DNA of 64,000 nucleotides from contig NC_049989.1 of the NCBI RefSeq assembly GCF_000003815.2, positions 19,603,165 to 19,667,164 on the forward strand, written 5' to 3'. The stretch comes from Branchiostoma floridae. Taxonomy: Eukaryota; Chordata; Leptocardii; Amphioxiformes; Branchiostomatidae. The first letter of the stretch is position 1. Each line of letters starts with the position of its first letter. The position numbers and the translations under genes were made by a program. Below are positions 1-13,200 of this stretch, one piece after another. Below the pieces are notes generated by a model that saw nothing but the letters and a program-made list of their open reading frames with translations, searched no databases and was not told where the DNA came from.

Positions 1-374
1 TTCAGCTACAAATCCAAAATACAATGGTATACGTAAGGATTTCCTATATTGAAATATCCTGTGTCCGATAGATATATTGTGCATTTACATCACCTATACA
101 GAGCCGTGCCTACTAAAGCATAGAATATGTCATGAATGATCAATGTCATGTGGTGGTGGAGTAGAAATCATCAACGCTATATGTATATTTTTTATCAACA
201 TTGCAAGTAGTACATAACAAAACGCTCCGAATGGTAGAACAGTTCACTGATCACTACACATATGATGCCTCTTTAGAGTCTGAACCATGAGAAGAAATAT
301 TGATGCATGAATCCCCATTGCTATTGCGAGAATCAGCGTTCCTACTGTTAACGCTATTTGCTGAAAGTACTAAC
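1..374. other. Intron or downstream sequence of the large minus-strand gene
   Basis: No coding exon is recognised left of the exon ending at 375. That exon finishes with a GTTAGT donor on the minus strand, so the gene must continue beyond the left edge and its stop codon is not in this window. Confidence 0.6.
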
Positions 375-1378
375 CGACTTCCTCAGTGTCGACCCCGGCC
401 TCCTCCAAGACCGTGTCCAATTCCTCAACTTGCTCCACAATGTTTTCCGTCAGTTCCTCTACTTCCTCACTGTCACCGGTTTGGACAGCTTCCAATATAT
501 CATCAGCATTCTCTTCAACTTCGTCCTGAGTTCCCTCTGTGACGAGAAGAACATAACATTCAAGATTCATTTGAGAGTAAAATGATACGTGTGTTTACAT
601 GGTAGAATAAGAAGTAATCTTTTGAACACCTGAATAAAGCGTCACCTACTCACCAGCAACTTGAGCTGCGGCAGTCTCCTTCAGTTCGTCTACAGCCTCT
701 ATCAGTTCTGCTGCGGCTTGTTCCTGTTCCTCTGGTGTACCAGACTGCATAACGGATTCCACCTCTTCTATTTTCTCTATAACCTCGTCTTGCAGTTCAA
801 CTAATATGATGAAAACACGACATACGTTAGGATTTATGTGCACAGAGTGAGTACTATTGTCAGTGCCTGATATGAATATTTTGTCTATACATCCAGCGTT
901 CAATTAACATTAGGTTTTGTAATTAAGAACACAGTCAAAACTGAACATCAACAGATCGTTAAATATGTGACGAATTACACATTTATATACACTTATATAT
1001 ATTTTTTTCAACATTAGATACGCGCAATTGGATTTATTGGTAATTTGTAATTGCAAATGATTTGAGAATCGGAAACATTCTCATCATTCTGCACCTGAAC
1101 CAAAAGTGTAGTTTCCCTTATGGTCATTTATGGAAGCCTGGATCATAACAATAATTATTGATGAAAAATCATGATCAATAAAACGCTGTCGCAGTTATAG
1201 TACAGAGAGCACTCACCGACTTCTTGATTGTCAATGTCAGCCTCCTCGAAGACGGATTCCAATTCCTCCACCTGCTCAGTGAGATCTTCTGTTAGATCCT
1301 CCACTTCACCGATGTCGCCGGTCTGAACAGCTTCCAAAAGATCATCAGCGCCTTCTGCCACCACGTCTTGAGCTTCCT
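375..1378 (-). CDS. Distal acidic helical-hairpin exons (exons 37-39)
   Basis: Three phase-1 exons at 1217-1378, 654-800 and 375-536 (54, 49 and 54 residues). Exons 37 and 39 are close relatives: both read EEAQD or EGTQD, then ADD(I/L)LEAVQTGD, an ELTE segment, EQVEELE or EQVEELD, and end EVG. Exon 38 is more diverged (VELQDEVIEKIEEVESVM). Glu/Asp/Ala/Val composition with heptad-like spacing predicts helix-turn-helix units. These belong to the same repeat class as the 7.3-17.4 kb array and suggest the array resumes after the Pro-rich part and continues past the window edge. Confidence 0.75.
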
Positions 1379-4300
1379 CTGTGAAGAACGAAACAGTTAT
1401 GTTATGAGATAAATATTATGATTCCTCTGAGAGTGAAAGGACGATGCGTTTACAGTATGGACTATAGCTGCAGACAGCCAGGCTCGTATACGTGAACCAA
1501 TCGTGCTCGTAATATTCGTTTACTGAGAGGTACGGTTTAGGTCCAGAGGATTAGGTCCCGGTCGGGATGTAAATACAAATAGATTTTACAAAGAGGTATT
1601 CAAAACACCAAAAGCAAAGCTGTAAGATTCAAAACACCACAGCATACAGACGGTTACAGGGATGCTAATCTCGGATTATGTACGCCATTGTCCAGAACAG
1701 GGGTGGGTACCGATACAGAAAATTCAGGTGCAGGTGCGATCTAGGTCCAGAAAACTTGTGAATGGGCGATGCGCAAAACAATAGTCCATTTAGCTATTAA
1801 GGATTCTGTTTGGTGACCTCCACTAGCCTTAAAACCCTATCTACATGTAAACAACACTAACAGCACTGTGATGGTACCCACACCTAGTCCTAAAGTTAAA
1901 AATCACATGGAAATGTTGATGAAAAAAGAGACACTTAATTGACACAATAAAAAAAATGGAGGATTTGTTACGAATTGAGAATCAATATTGCAAGCTATGC
2001 TCACCAGCTTCTTCCTGTGCTTCTTCGATTTGTTCCTGTTCCTCCTCCGACTCAGCTGACTCTCCTGAAGTAAAGAAACACTCTCATCATTCTGAACCAA
2101 AAGCGTCGTTTCCACCTCAATGGGGAAACTTGGAATTGCATTTTCAGTAATGTTATGCGAAGAAGATCACGTGATATGTCGAGCAATGGCTCATAAATTG
2201 AAAAAAATGTATTCAAGAGATAGCTTTAAAAGGAGTCATGTCCTCCAGAAAGACTATAACCTCCCCTTATCTTGATCAGAGACTATGGACACCGTAAACG
2301 CTCTACAACACGTGATCCACACCTTTCTATCTACATAACGTGACGATACACAAGTTGGTTGCTCAATTTTCGGTAAAGACAGGAGCCGTTGAGTTTTTCC
2401 CATTGAGGAAGAGCAGTTTAGTCTTACTTCAGAATGATACACAGATAAAGTTTTAAACAAAGACATTTTCAGTAGTAGCCAATATGTTAAAAGTATCACA
2501 ACGTATATCTTAGCCCTGCATTCTAAGACTTGCTGACCTTAACTCGACAGTTGATTATTAGATTCCTTACCATCAAAAGCACTTTTTCTCATCAAAGACA
2601 AGAGAGAGTTTTCGATGATAATGTTTACCTGATGTGATTTCAGTTATAGATACTCCAGGTTTCCCCACAAGATCTTCAAGGAGTGCCTCTAACTCCTCTT
2701 CACCTTGGCTGCCGGGTACTGTTAACACACATGGGTTATCTTTATCTCACGTGATATGTATACGTAGGTCACATTACTGTTTGCATTGGTAGAGTATGCA
2801 GAAAGTCATATGATACTGTCGTTTTCTACGGTGCGAATTAAGGCAAAGCTTGCATTAAGTTTATATCGCTTTTTGAATATGCCAAGCAGGGCCCCTACCA
2901 ATTTCAACCGCTGGCTGCTGTGCTACCGGCACCGGCAATGGACCTAAAAGAAAACAAGAACAGCTACAAAAAGCATCTGCGACTAACATTATTAACTAGT
3001 CAGCCTACATGTTTGCTTAAAAACATTTTTATTGCTTTTATCATAATTAACTTAACTCACCTTTCATGCACCAAAAAGTATGTACCTTACATGACAACAT
3101 TGGCAGATATTTTATCATATTCCACAATACATTTTCTGCTATGAGCTAGTGTTATATCGCTATTTGAATATGCCAAGCAAAGCCCCTACCAATTCCAACC
3201 GAAGGTTGCTGAGGCACCGGCATTGGCTTAGGACCTAAATCAAAACAAGAACAGATACAAAAAGCAAAGCTCTACAATCAGCAATAACAACTACTAGTAC
3301 TCGGCACACATGTCCTCCTTTGTAATAGTTCCAAGCTCCTTTTCGTGCGTGCTAGCAAGCTAGCAAGCATAATCAATAAGCAACGTAACTTGTCTTTAAT
3401 CAAATATATGTATCACACATGTCAACTTTGGCATAATCTACAATACCAACAACGTGGCATTAAGTTAAAAAAACACGGTCGTTTTTCTACTTGTCGATAT
3501 GCTAAGCAGGGCACCTACCAATTCCAACGGCTGGCCGCTGTAACATTGGCTGCGGTCTACGACCTAAAAGAAAACAAAGCATCTAAAAAAGAAACTGCAA
3601 CAAGAAATATCGACTACATCTCTTCATATGTGAACAAAACATAGTTAAAGCTCTTAACTGTGCGTGCTTATAACTAGCAAGCTAATCAACTTTACCCACC
3701 TTTCTTTAACCAAGATCTCAGGGGTATTCACCTATTATCTCACCTTTGAATGCAATGATTTGGTTGTTGATGATCTGAGGCGCCCCCTCCCCCTCACATC
3801 CACCACAGGCACTGTCTGCAAACAGATTCAAGTCCAGGATCACGTCATAAGATGCACGTTACAATGTTCAAATCTTACTACTGCCAAACTTGCATGAGCG
3901 ATCACTGACAGAAATTTTACAGTATTCACAAATCATTTTCTTTATTGATTCAACATACATAGACATAATGGTAGCCTGAATGGCGTTTGAATTTACAACA
4001 GACACATAACCTACTCGGTCAGCATATGTACATCAAAACAATATATATATATAGAATAGTATACAACATCATGTGCAAATGTACATGTACATTTATTTAC
4101 ATGGCAATACAGGTAAATAGAATTAAAGACCATTAACTTTGGAATCATTGTGTTTGTCCTGTCTTGTCCTTTTTACATTTTTTAATTAAGAAGACCACTT
4201 GTCTAAGAAGATTAAACCATTTTATATAGGTCCCCAATATGGACGTCTTATACAGGTTTAACTGTACTGTGTATGCAAATTCAGCGTGATCCAGTTTGAG

Positions 4301-7214
4301 TTTATTGAGATGCCCTTTAGCTCAGATTGAGCTAATCTCCCGGTAGGGCTCATACAAATAAGAAGGCATACAAAATATACACATACATAAACAGATACAA
4401 TAACATCCACTCAAAACAGATCAGACTTACATACAAATACACATTAAGTCTGATATCACGACTGAGGTCAGAGTTTTATATACACTAAAACCATTATGAT
4501 CCGTAAAATTGATGTAACTAACAAACCGGCCTACCAAGAACGGTGATCTGGTTGTTGACGATCTGCTTGCCCTTCCTTCCCGGTGAGCCAGGGACGCCTG
4601 GCTGTCCTGAGTTTGGACCAATCACAAGATTGACACCATCGGGGAGGTTTCCAGATGTCAATTGCTGCCCAATAGCAGAGCCTGTAACAAAGAAGCAGAT
4701 CTCATATCTCGGGTATCAGAATAGTTTGGACCAATCACAACATTAAAACCATCGGGGAGGCTTCCATATGTCAATTGCTGCCCAATAGCAGAGCCTGTAA
4801 CAAAGAAGCAGATCTGTTATCTTGCGGTTCAGAATATTTGCAAAAGTCTTACTCTTCGGCTGACATTTTCCAACATTTTAATTTCATTAAGATTTGAATG
4901 CAAATAGCGTTTTTCGCTAGTGTATCTAATTGATGAAACATGACATTACGTTAATCCTGTATATTTCAGGAAACATGGTTCACTTGATAGGTGATTGAAT
5001 ATGTATTTGAATAGGGTACGGAGAAAGCGTAAAGTCAAAACTCACCAGGGTGATTGGCATCTCCGATAATTAAGTTGACACCTCCTGTTGGGAAAGACAA
5101 GTAGTTCATCATTTGTGGCACAGTTTCGTATATGCCTAACTTCAACATCTCAAAATGTGCTTGGGTGACGTAAACTATAACCTTCCTTGAACCTTGAACG
5201 TGGACTTCAGGATGCCTTCATGCGAGGGAATGACTTCGTTGCAAAATATATCTTACAAAGAAAATATATCCTACATACAAAATATATCCTACATACAAAA
5301 TATATTCTACATACAAAATTTATCCTACATACGAGCATTAGAAGAGGCTTGTTTGTAATTACCTGTCTGGGATGGCCTCTGGGGTCCTGTAGAAAAAAGA
5401 AAATAATCAATATTGATGAGAAGATTGGTACAAAATGTATCGTAGTCTGATATGGACTACAGGTTCTGAGGAAAACATAATTATATGATTATGTTTATGA
5501 TTCAGATATTTGCTACAGTCTAAGAAGCACTTGAAATAATAAAAAAACATTGTATTGTACGACATACTAACTTTTTACGTGTTTTTTTTCGATGGAACAT
5601 TGGTCATCTAAAGATACCTGTGTTTGATCTATTGAAAAAGTTAGCGGCTTTGTTTTCTTTAATGCTAATTACACAAAATCAAAAAGAACAACTTTGAAGT
5701 GTGGTAAATATCTTACGTTGAGGAATCCCCGGTATCTGTGGTCGAGGAACGACGGGTCTTTCCATCGCAACAGCTACAGAGTAAAAGAAATTAATACAAC
5801 GACATCTTATGATTTTAAATTCTTCATGCAACATGAAGTCCTGTTGTTTACATATTAAGTATGAAGGAAATGCCACCAGTGATTTTTTGACTCAGTGGTA
5901 TTTGTTTTACACTATTGCAGTTCATGCAATCGTTTTGTTGATGACTATGATTTTTTATTTGAAATGGATCTCTTTATCGATGAAATTAGTGGTTGTGTTT
6001 GCCCGCATGCTAATTATACAATATGAATGTAAAAATTCGGTAGTTTGGTATATCTCACGTTGAGGAGCGCCTGGCAGCTGTGGTTGAGGGGCAAGCGGTA
6101 GCGCTGGCTGTACAAGAGGTTCGCCCACCGCCTCAGCTACAAAGCAAAAAATTATAATTCTACACTATTCTAGTTTGCAAAAGCAAAAAGCTTTCACTAG
6201 AAGCCTATATGATACAGATAAATCTGCAAAATATTACTAAGTCTAAAAACAAATGAATGAAAGGCGAATGGTGACGTAAGGCTGTACAACTACGACAGCA
6301 TACAGATTAGCACAATTCAAGACAGTTCTTCGCTGGTCTGAAGGCATTGCATGGTCTCTTGGAAAGCAAAATGACCATGAATGAAGGAGTGTCAAGCAGG
6401 CTTCTCCTTTGATAGGCTCTGAACACTGCTGTGAGGTGATCGCGGCATCAAACTTCACTCATAACTGTCAGTCTAAAATGCAGTTTTCAGAACTGCCCCA
6501 CTTTATGGCTGGGGAACATGGACTCGATACAAAAAGGAACGAACAGCACCGGACCAATTTCGCCTCCACTGGCTGCGTAAAACGTGAATAGCACCTGGAC
6601 TGACACCTACATTTACGCAATACTGGGTAAAGCCCCTCGCAGGGCATCGCGCAAAGGGAGTGAGGTGCCGTATAATGACCGATGGTGGTGGTTTCAAACA
6701 AAACGGTGAAGTGACAACGAAATCACAACAAAAGAGGAAGTGCGGTCCTAAGCATCGTGGTTTGCTAGGGCATAGCGTTGGTCCTACATCTTGGCAGAGC
6801 TGGGGGTAGCCGTAATGCCTGGCTACACCAGGGATTTCCCATTTGATTTCATCATGAAAACGCAACTAAGACTGGTGATGCAGACAACATGGACAACACA
6901 CAGTGATCTACTGTGAGCTTGCTTCTGGCAAAAGAATCTGACACCAGCATTACTGTCGTCTGCTAATTGCGTGGATGCATCTATGCCTCAGGCTCAGCGT
7001 TTGGGCTGCGGTCACAATATGTTATTACAGCTTCGTCTGGTCTCCAACTAGGACCTGCTAAAAGCTAATGAAAAGGCCGTGGCTTGGCTGCAGCACTGGC
7101 ACGGAACGATATCATGATGTTTGGAAGATGACATTCCATTCTCTATACATAAAGTACAAAATTAGAAATGTTTCTGTCGCACATTGTGCAATTATACGAC
7201 TGCGTGTTTGCTCG

Positions 7215-7262
<48 letters not shown>

Positions 7263-10200
7263 CGCGTGTTTTATTGTCGCTGCTGTTGTTGTTGATCGGT
7301 TGGTTACGAGTCTTGCGACCATGGTTTTTCATGTCTTACATTCTGCTTCTTCCTGGACCACCACCAGCTCCTGTTCCAGTGTCTGCGCAGCTTCCTTGAT
7401 CTCTTCAGAGTCTCCGGATTCCGCGGCCTGCTCCACCTCAAGGATCGCCGCCTCGACTTCACTCACCAGACCCGCTGAAACCGAGAAAATATTTCGTTTT
7501 GTGATATCGCGTATTCACAATAGAGAAAACTGTAGTGGTTCGGCTACGTGTCTCGTTAATCAAAATACAACCCAACAAGACCAAAGCATATCTACGACAA
7601 AATATCCTTCGAGATCATGATCATCATTATATTTGTATATCATTATTATCATCTTATGGTATTTCGCAGGACATGCAAGCACAGTGTCACGATCACGCTC
7701 ATACTCATACACACTGTAAAAGCCACACCTCCATTTTCTAAATGTAGGTAAGGACAAAAGAAGATGCTGTGATAACCACGTGGGGAAAAAAAGGTGGACT
7801 TGTGTGCTTACGTTGTTGCTCATTGAGGATATCTCCTGCTTCGCCTGCAACTATCTGTTCAAACTCGGCCTTGATCTCCTCCACTGCCTGCTGCACCTCC
7901 TCCTCGTCACCCTCTCCCAGAGATGTGAGGTCTGGAATCAGCTCCTGCAACTCGGACGCTGTGTCTTCAGCTAAGGTAAAACACAAATATTGATACGATT
8001 GAATTACAGAGAGCTGCTCATGGATCCAAAACTTTCAAACCGCATTCTATACCCACGAAAATTGCTTGTATCATAGAAAGGAGTCTAGTAGCGCCTGCAG
8101 CTCGTCCGCTGTGTCTTCAGCTAGGATACAACACAAGGGTGGATACGATTGAATTACAGAGAGCTGTAACTGGCTCTAAAACTTTTGAAGCGCGTTTGAT
8201 ACCCGCGAAAATTGCTTGTATCATATACCAAAGGTGTCTAGAAGTAGTATTTTGAGGTCGTATGCTGTTTCTTCAGCTAGAATAGAACAAGGGTGGATAC
8301 GATTGAATTACAGAGAGCTGCACCTGGCTCCAAAACTTGAATTGAAGCACGTTCGAAATTCTATACCCAAGAGAATGAATAGAAGTAGAGGGGGGGGGGG
8401 TCGTATGCTGTGTCTTCAATTAGAATACAACACAATTTATATATAAGTTAGGAATTCTTCTGTAAGTACCTGTTTGTTGTTCCTCTGCTTCCTCCACGGC
8501 AGTCTCCACGACATGTTCAAAAGTTTCCATCTTCGTCTCCAACACCTCCGCCAGCTGCTCGGCCCTCTCCGTGTTCTCTTCTTGAATAGCTTCCTTCATC
8601 TCCCCGGCAACTTCCTCGATCTCTGCCTGCACAAAATCTGTTGTAAGACAAGGTGGAAGAAAAGAAGGTTAGTTGATGATTGATATTCAGGAGTAGGATA
8701 TATGGCAAGGTAGTCGTTTAGTAAAACTTAGCCCCCATTTCTGAAGTACGGGTGAGGAGGATGAGTCTTGCTGGGCATTCGTGGAGAAGCAAAGGACAGA
8801 CTAGAAACTGAACATACAAAAATGAAAAATCACCCACCAACTTGTGGTGTATCCGCGCCAGCATCCTCCGCAACGGACGCCACTTGCGCTATGTCCTCAA
8901 TGATTTGCTCAACCGTTTCTTCGGCTTGCCCAGTATCACCTTCGCTCAGATCCTCCAGCACATCTTCCAAGGCGTCCTCAGCTCCCTCTTGGGCAACAGC
9001 TGTTGGTCAAAACATCACAGTCACATGCTTTTGGGACTTCTGGTATAAGATGATGATGAACTAGTATCTTAACTATATATACATTAGTAGCCTTTGTCGC
9101 AATATTCACCGGCGCCGTCACATTCGTAGTAGATCGTCGTGAACATTCTAAAAATTGCCCAGCAGGCAATGAAAGAACCAAACACCTTCAAGAATCTTTG
9201 AATAGAGCCTTGTCGTAAAGAAATGCTGAACTTTGTGAGAACGTTATCAGTTTAACTCTTGTGGTGCTGGGAAATTTTCATTATGAATTTTCCTAATGTT
9301 TGGCGTTTTAGACCCTTTGGAAGGTACCGTTTTCACTATGCTACATTTTTGAAGGGTAGAGACTTTAAGCTTTGTAATGATATTATTTGGAGTAAAAGCA
9401 AAAAAAAATATATCATAGTTATAATACTATAATATGCTTCCCAACATATGTTGGGCGCAGTGTTAAATAAGGGTTTTAAGATCGTAAATCGGTCGTCACG
9501 AACCTTGCTCCTCTTCCTGCTCAGCCTGCTCAGTTTCCTCCTCAAATTGCTGATTGAAGTAGTCTACTCTCTCCTCCAGGGTTTCCAGCGCCTCTTCCTC
9601 CTCAGACGTGCTGCCGCCAGCTTCCACAACCTCCTCGAAAGCTTCGGCGGCGGTCTCAACAGCCGTCTCAGCCGCCTCTGTTGGGGTGATTGCAATCAAG
9701 TAAAGTTGTCACAGAGAAAGCGTACAGACGAACAGACTTTACAGAAATCCCTGAAGAGTTCCAACAGGTATGCTGTCCTGTTCTACTTCTTATAGATATC
9801 AGCAATTTGCACAACAACAACATCCTACCGTGCCCCTCCTACTCCAGGGATCCACAGCTCATAACCTCTCCACAAACAAACAAGTGTCCGATGCACTACA
9901 TTCTTACATTGTATCAACTAAAAGATTCCAGCTGTGCCACCCTTCTACGAACCACAAATAGATATTTCTCTGATTTTAATTGTATTGTATTTATTGTATG
10001 ATGATGATTATGATGTATTGTACAATGACTATGTATGTCCCTCAATGTGTATGCTGCACAACATCAGCATCTTGCTGCCTGGTGCAGAATATTGTATTGT
10101 ATTTGTCGCTATCCAAATAAAGTCAAAGTCAATTTGCACAGCATATATGCATTGACGTGTAGTTGTCCGTCCTTACATATAGATGTAAGAAAATGATTTT

Positions 10201-13200
10201 GAGCCCATTTAGCCGAATGCATACGCTATCGCTTTAACCTAATGTTACACATTTCAGAATAAAATTAATCCAAATAGTAGCATAACCAGGGAAAGTGCTA
10301 AAACAGGCCATAGATATTCCTGCTTGCTAATTCATTTGTCGAGTAATTATAAGGTTTCTACTGACCAAGTTCTTCTGTGTCTATCTCGGTCTGCTCTGCA
10401 ACTTCTCCCTGGGCCTGGACTTGTTCCAGTATGTCTGCAACTGCTGCTTCTGCTGCGTCGTCGTCGTCTCCCAAGTTCTCACTTATCTCAGTAAGGCTCT
10501 CCTGTATAGATTCTTCCGCCACCTCTGGAAGATGGAAGATGTAAAAGGTAGAATTTAAGCTATTACTATAATGATTATCGAACAAAATGCATCTTATGAA
10601 ACATAACCTGACTTTTTAAATGTACCCCAACAAAAGGCACGAAAGAGTTATTACCCTAAGCAGCTCTCACACCTAAGACAAACAGCAGACAAAACGGCAC
10701 TCATTCGATTTTTTTCTATATTCATCACCTTATCTGCTAAAGTAGTTGTTGCCTTTCAGTCGACTTGTCCATTTTCGTCACAACAAAGATATTTAGAATA
10801 CAATATTGATAGCTCATCATGGACTGCTGTTAAGGCTGTAATTTGTAAGTGGCCTGACAGAAAATACACTCCTCTGTTGTAATGGCAGCTAGCTAGGCTG
10901 TTCCACAGTCTCATGCGTCATGCTGCAGTGCAGTAAACTTTGACAGAGGAAGCTCTCGCGATCGATGGTTTGTGGCCATGACTAATGGAGCAGGCAGGTG
11001 AGAGTCAAAACGGAAATGCCAGCAATAATGAACTGACAGTGGCAAGCCTTTAATAGGGGCATGACACACTCGCAATACACGAGTCAGGGGTGGGAGAAAC
11101 CCCTTGCATCCTTGGTCCCTAGAAGACGGAAACTCCAAATAACAAATCTACATCTTCTGGGGCCGTCTTACACGTGGCACACAGTTCTGTCCCTGTATAC
11201 GTAGGACTTAGTACGCCAGTACACAAGAGGGTGGAGAAGGAAGTGTACAACCCTCCTTCACCTTAAAAAATCACGTGCAGGCCATGCAGAGTAACTGTCT
11301 GCCTACTATTGTCTTCCGAGGCAGATGGATGCTAACAAAATAATGAACTGACCTGCTGCCTGTTCAGCCTCTGCATCCTGTTGAGCTTCAGCTGCTGCCG
11401 TGTCGAGTTCTTCCACTTGGGAACCCAGCTCTGTGAGGGCTGCTGCTATTTCCTCCTCATCTTCGTTCTGAATAGCGGTCTGGACCTCCTCTTGGGCTTC
11501 CTGTACTCCCTCAATTGCGGCTTCTGTTGTACAAAGTAACGACAGGCTTGTATTAGTTTTGTTTAACGTCAAGACCCCTGTAGTGGCTAGAAGTTGTGGC
11601 ACCTAGGTCAGCACGTAGGACATAACTTTAGGCGATGTTGCTAGCCCATCCCCTTCAACTTGCTCGAAGCACCTCACTGAACACTGGACTTCAATTTTAC
11701 GTCTCTTACTAAAAGTTTCTGCGCCTTGTATGAAATAATGATATAAATGTGGGACTACAGTTCAGTTGATTTCATACCGATTGCTTTATCCAGATTATTT
11801 CCACTTTTAACGCTATAATATTGCTTAGGTTGCAACCCTAACCGAGATGTCCTGATCCCGAAATTGAACTGGGATCTCCCAATACCAAATAATTAGAATC
11901 TGGAGCTCAAATGCAAAACTGCTGCCATATAGACATCCTTGAGTCAGAAAGTTAACTGATAATAATGATTTTACTGATATGATAGGAGGTTTATTTACAT
12001 GCGAGTAACAAAGAGGACCTACCAACAGCTGGCGAGTCCAGCTCAGCGCTTTCCAGGGCAGCTTGTAATTCTTCAGCTTGTTCCTCAAACTCCTCGATTA
12101 CCGTTTCTTCAGCTGAAATGTCTCCCTCTGCGACCAAATCCTCCATTTCACTAATTGTCTCCGAAAGCTGTTCTTGGACAGCCTCTGAAAGATTACAGAT
12201 TAAAACAAATCATTCACCAGTCAGTTAGCTTCACAAGCTCTATGTCTAAGTGTTATTCAATCTCTATCCATGATGCTATTGTAATATCAATAGCATTATT
12301 AGACAATATGAATAGATGCATCCTTTAGTAGCCATTTCAAATGGTCAGCTGTATAGCAGGCCCTGGCAACCAGAGATTGTGTAAAACAGGCTACGTTTGA
12401 CTTGATCTGTAGGTTTTCATCAATAGTGGCATTCAGACATGTATGTCCGAGCGCTCGTAAAACCAGATGAATTGTTGACAGAACTTTTGAAAGTGATGAG
12501 AATGCTAGTCGAATGAATTAGCACACGTACCTGTCTCGTCAGCTTGCTCCTGTACTTCCTGTGCCTCATCCACGCCCTCTTGGAGATCCTTAAACTCCTC
12601 TTCTAGTCTCTCTACTGCTTCTTCAACGTCTTCCCTGTCGCCAGTCTCTAGAGCAGTCTGTACTGCTTCTTCGGCCTCCTGGATGGCGGTTTCTGCCTCG
12701 TCTGTTGGAAGGTTTAAAAATGTGAATCAGAGAATAATCTCTATTCGGAAATATTTCATGTATATCATCAACACAAGTAACGTTAGATTCTGAAATCAAA
12801 ATTTGCCCAGTAAGAGGTACATACTGTAGGACTGAGCATGATCATTTTATCCATTTACAGTTCTTATGTCACCGACCACAACAGTGTTAATGAATGAACA
12901 ACGTCAGTACAAAATACTGTATACACCCTTCTGGTGCCATTAAACATCGAAGACTACAAATGCTACCTCTAGTTATTTATACCTGTCGCCAGGTAATAAA
13001 GTTTATTCCGCTAGTGACTTCATAGTAAACCTGGCAGCTAGTTTGGAACCTGGCACTGCAACTGGCGAAAAAAAACTTTACTTTTTGAACAGAAAAGCAA
13101 ACATTGTGACATCCTGAAGTTATATATGCATGAAAATGATTATTCACGGGTTACTTTGAAAAATAAAGTTTCTGGTGAGACGCGGCATCAGGGTCCGAAT

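Noticed and set aside
5246-5335. Regular short repeats suggestive of a CRISPR array
   Set aside because: Units are contiguous without spacers, AT-rich, and in an animal intron.
6503-6865. 120-residue minus-strand frame
   Set aside because: Lies in an intron of the large gene, unusual codon use, no domain and no matching splice phase.
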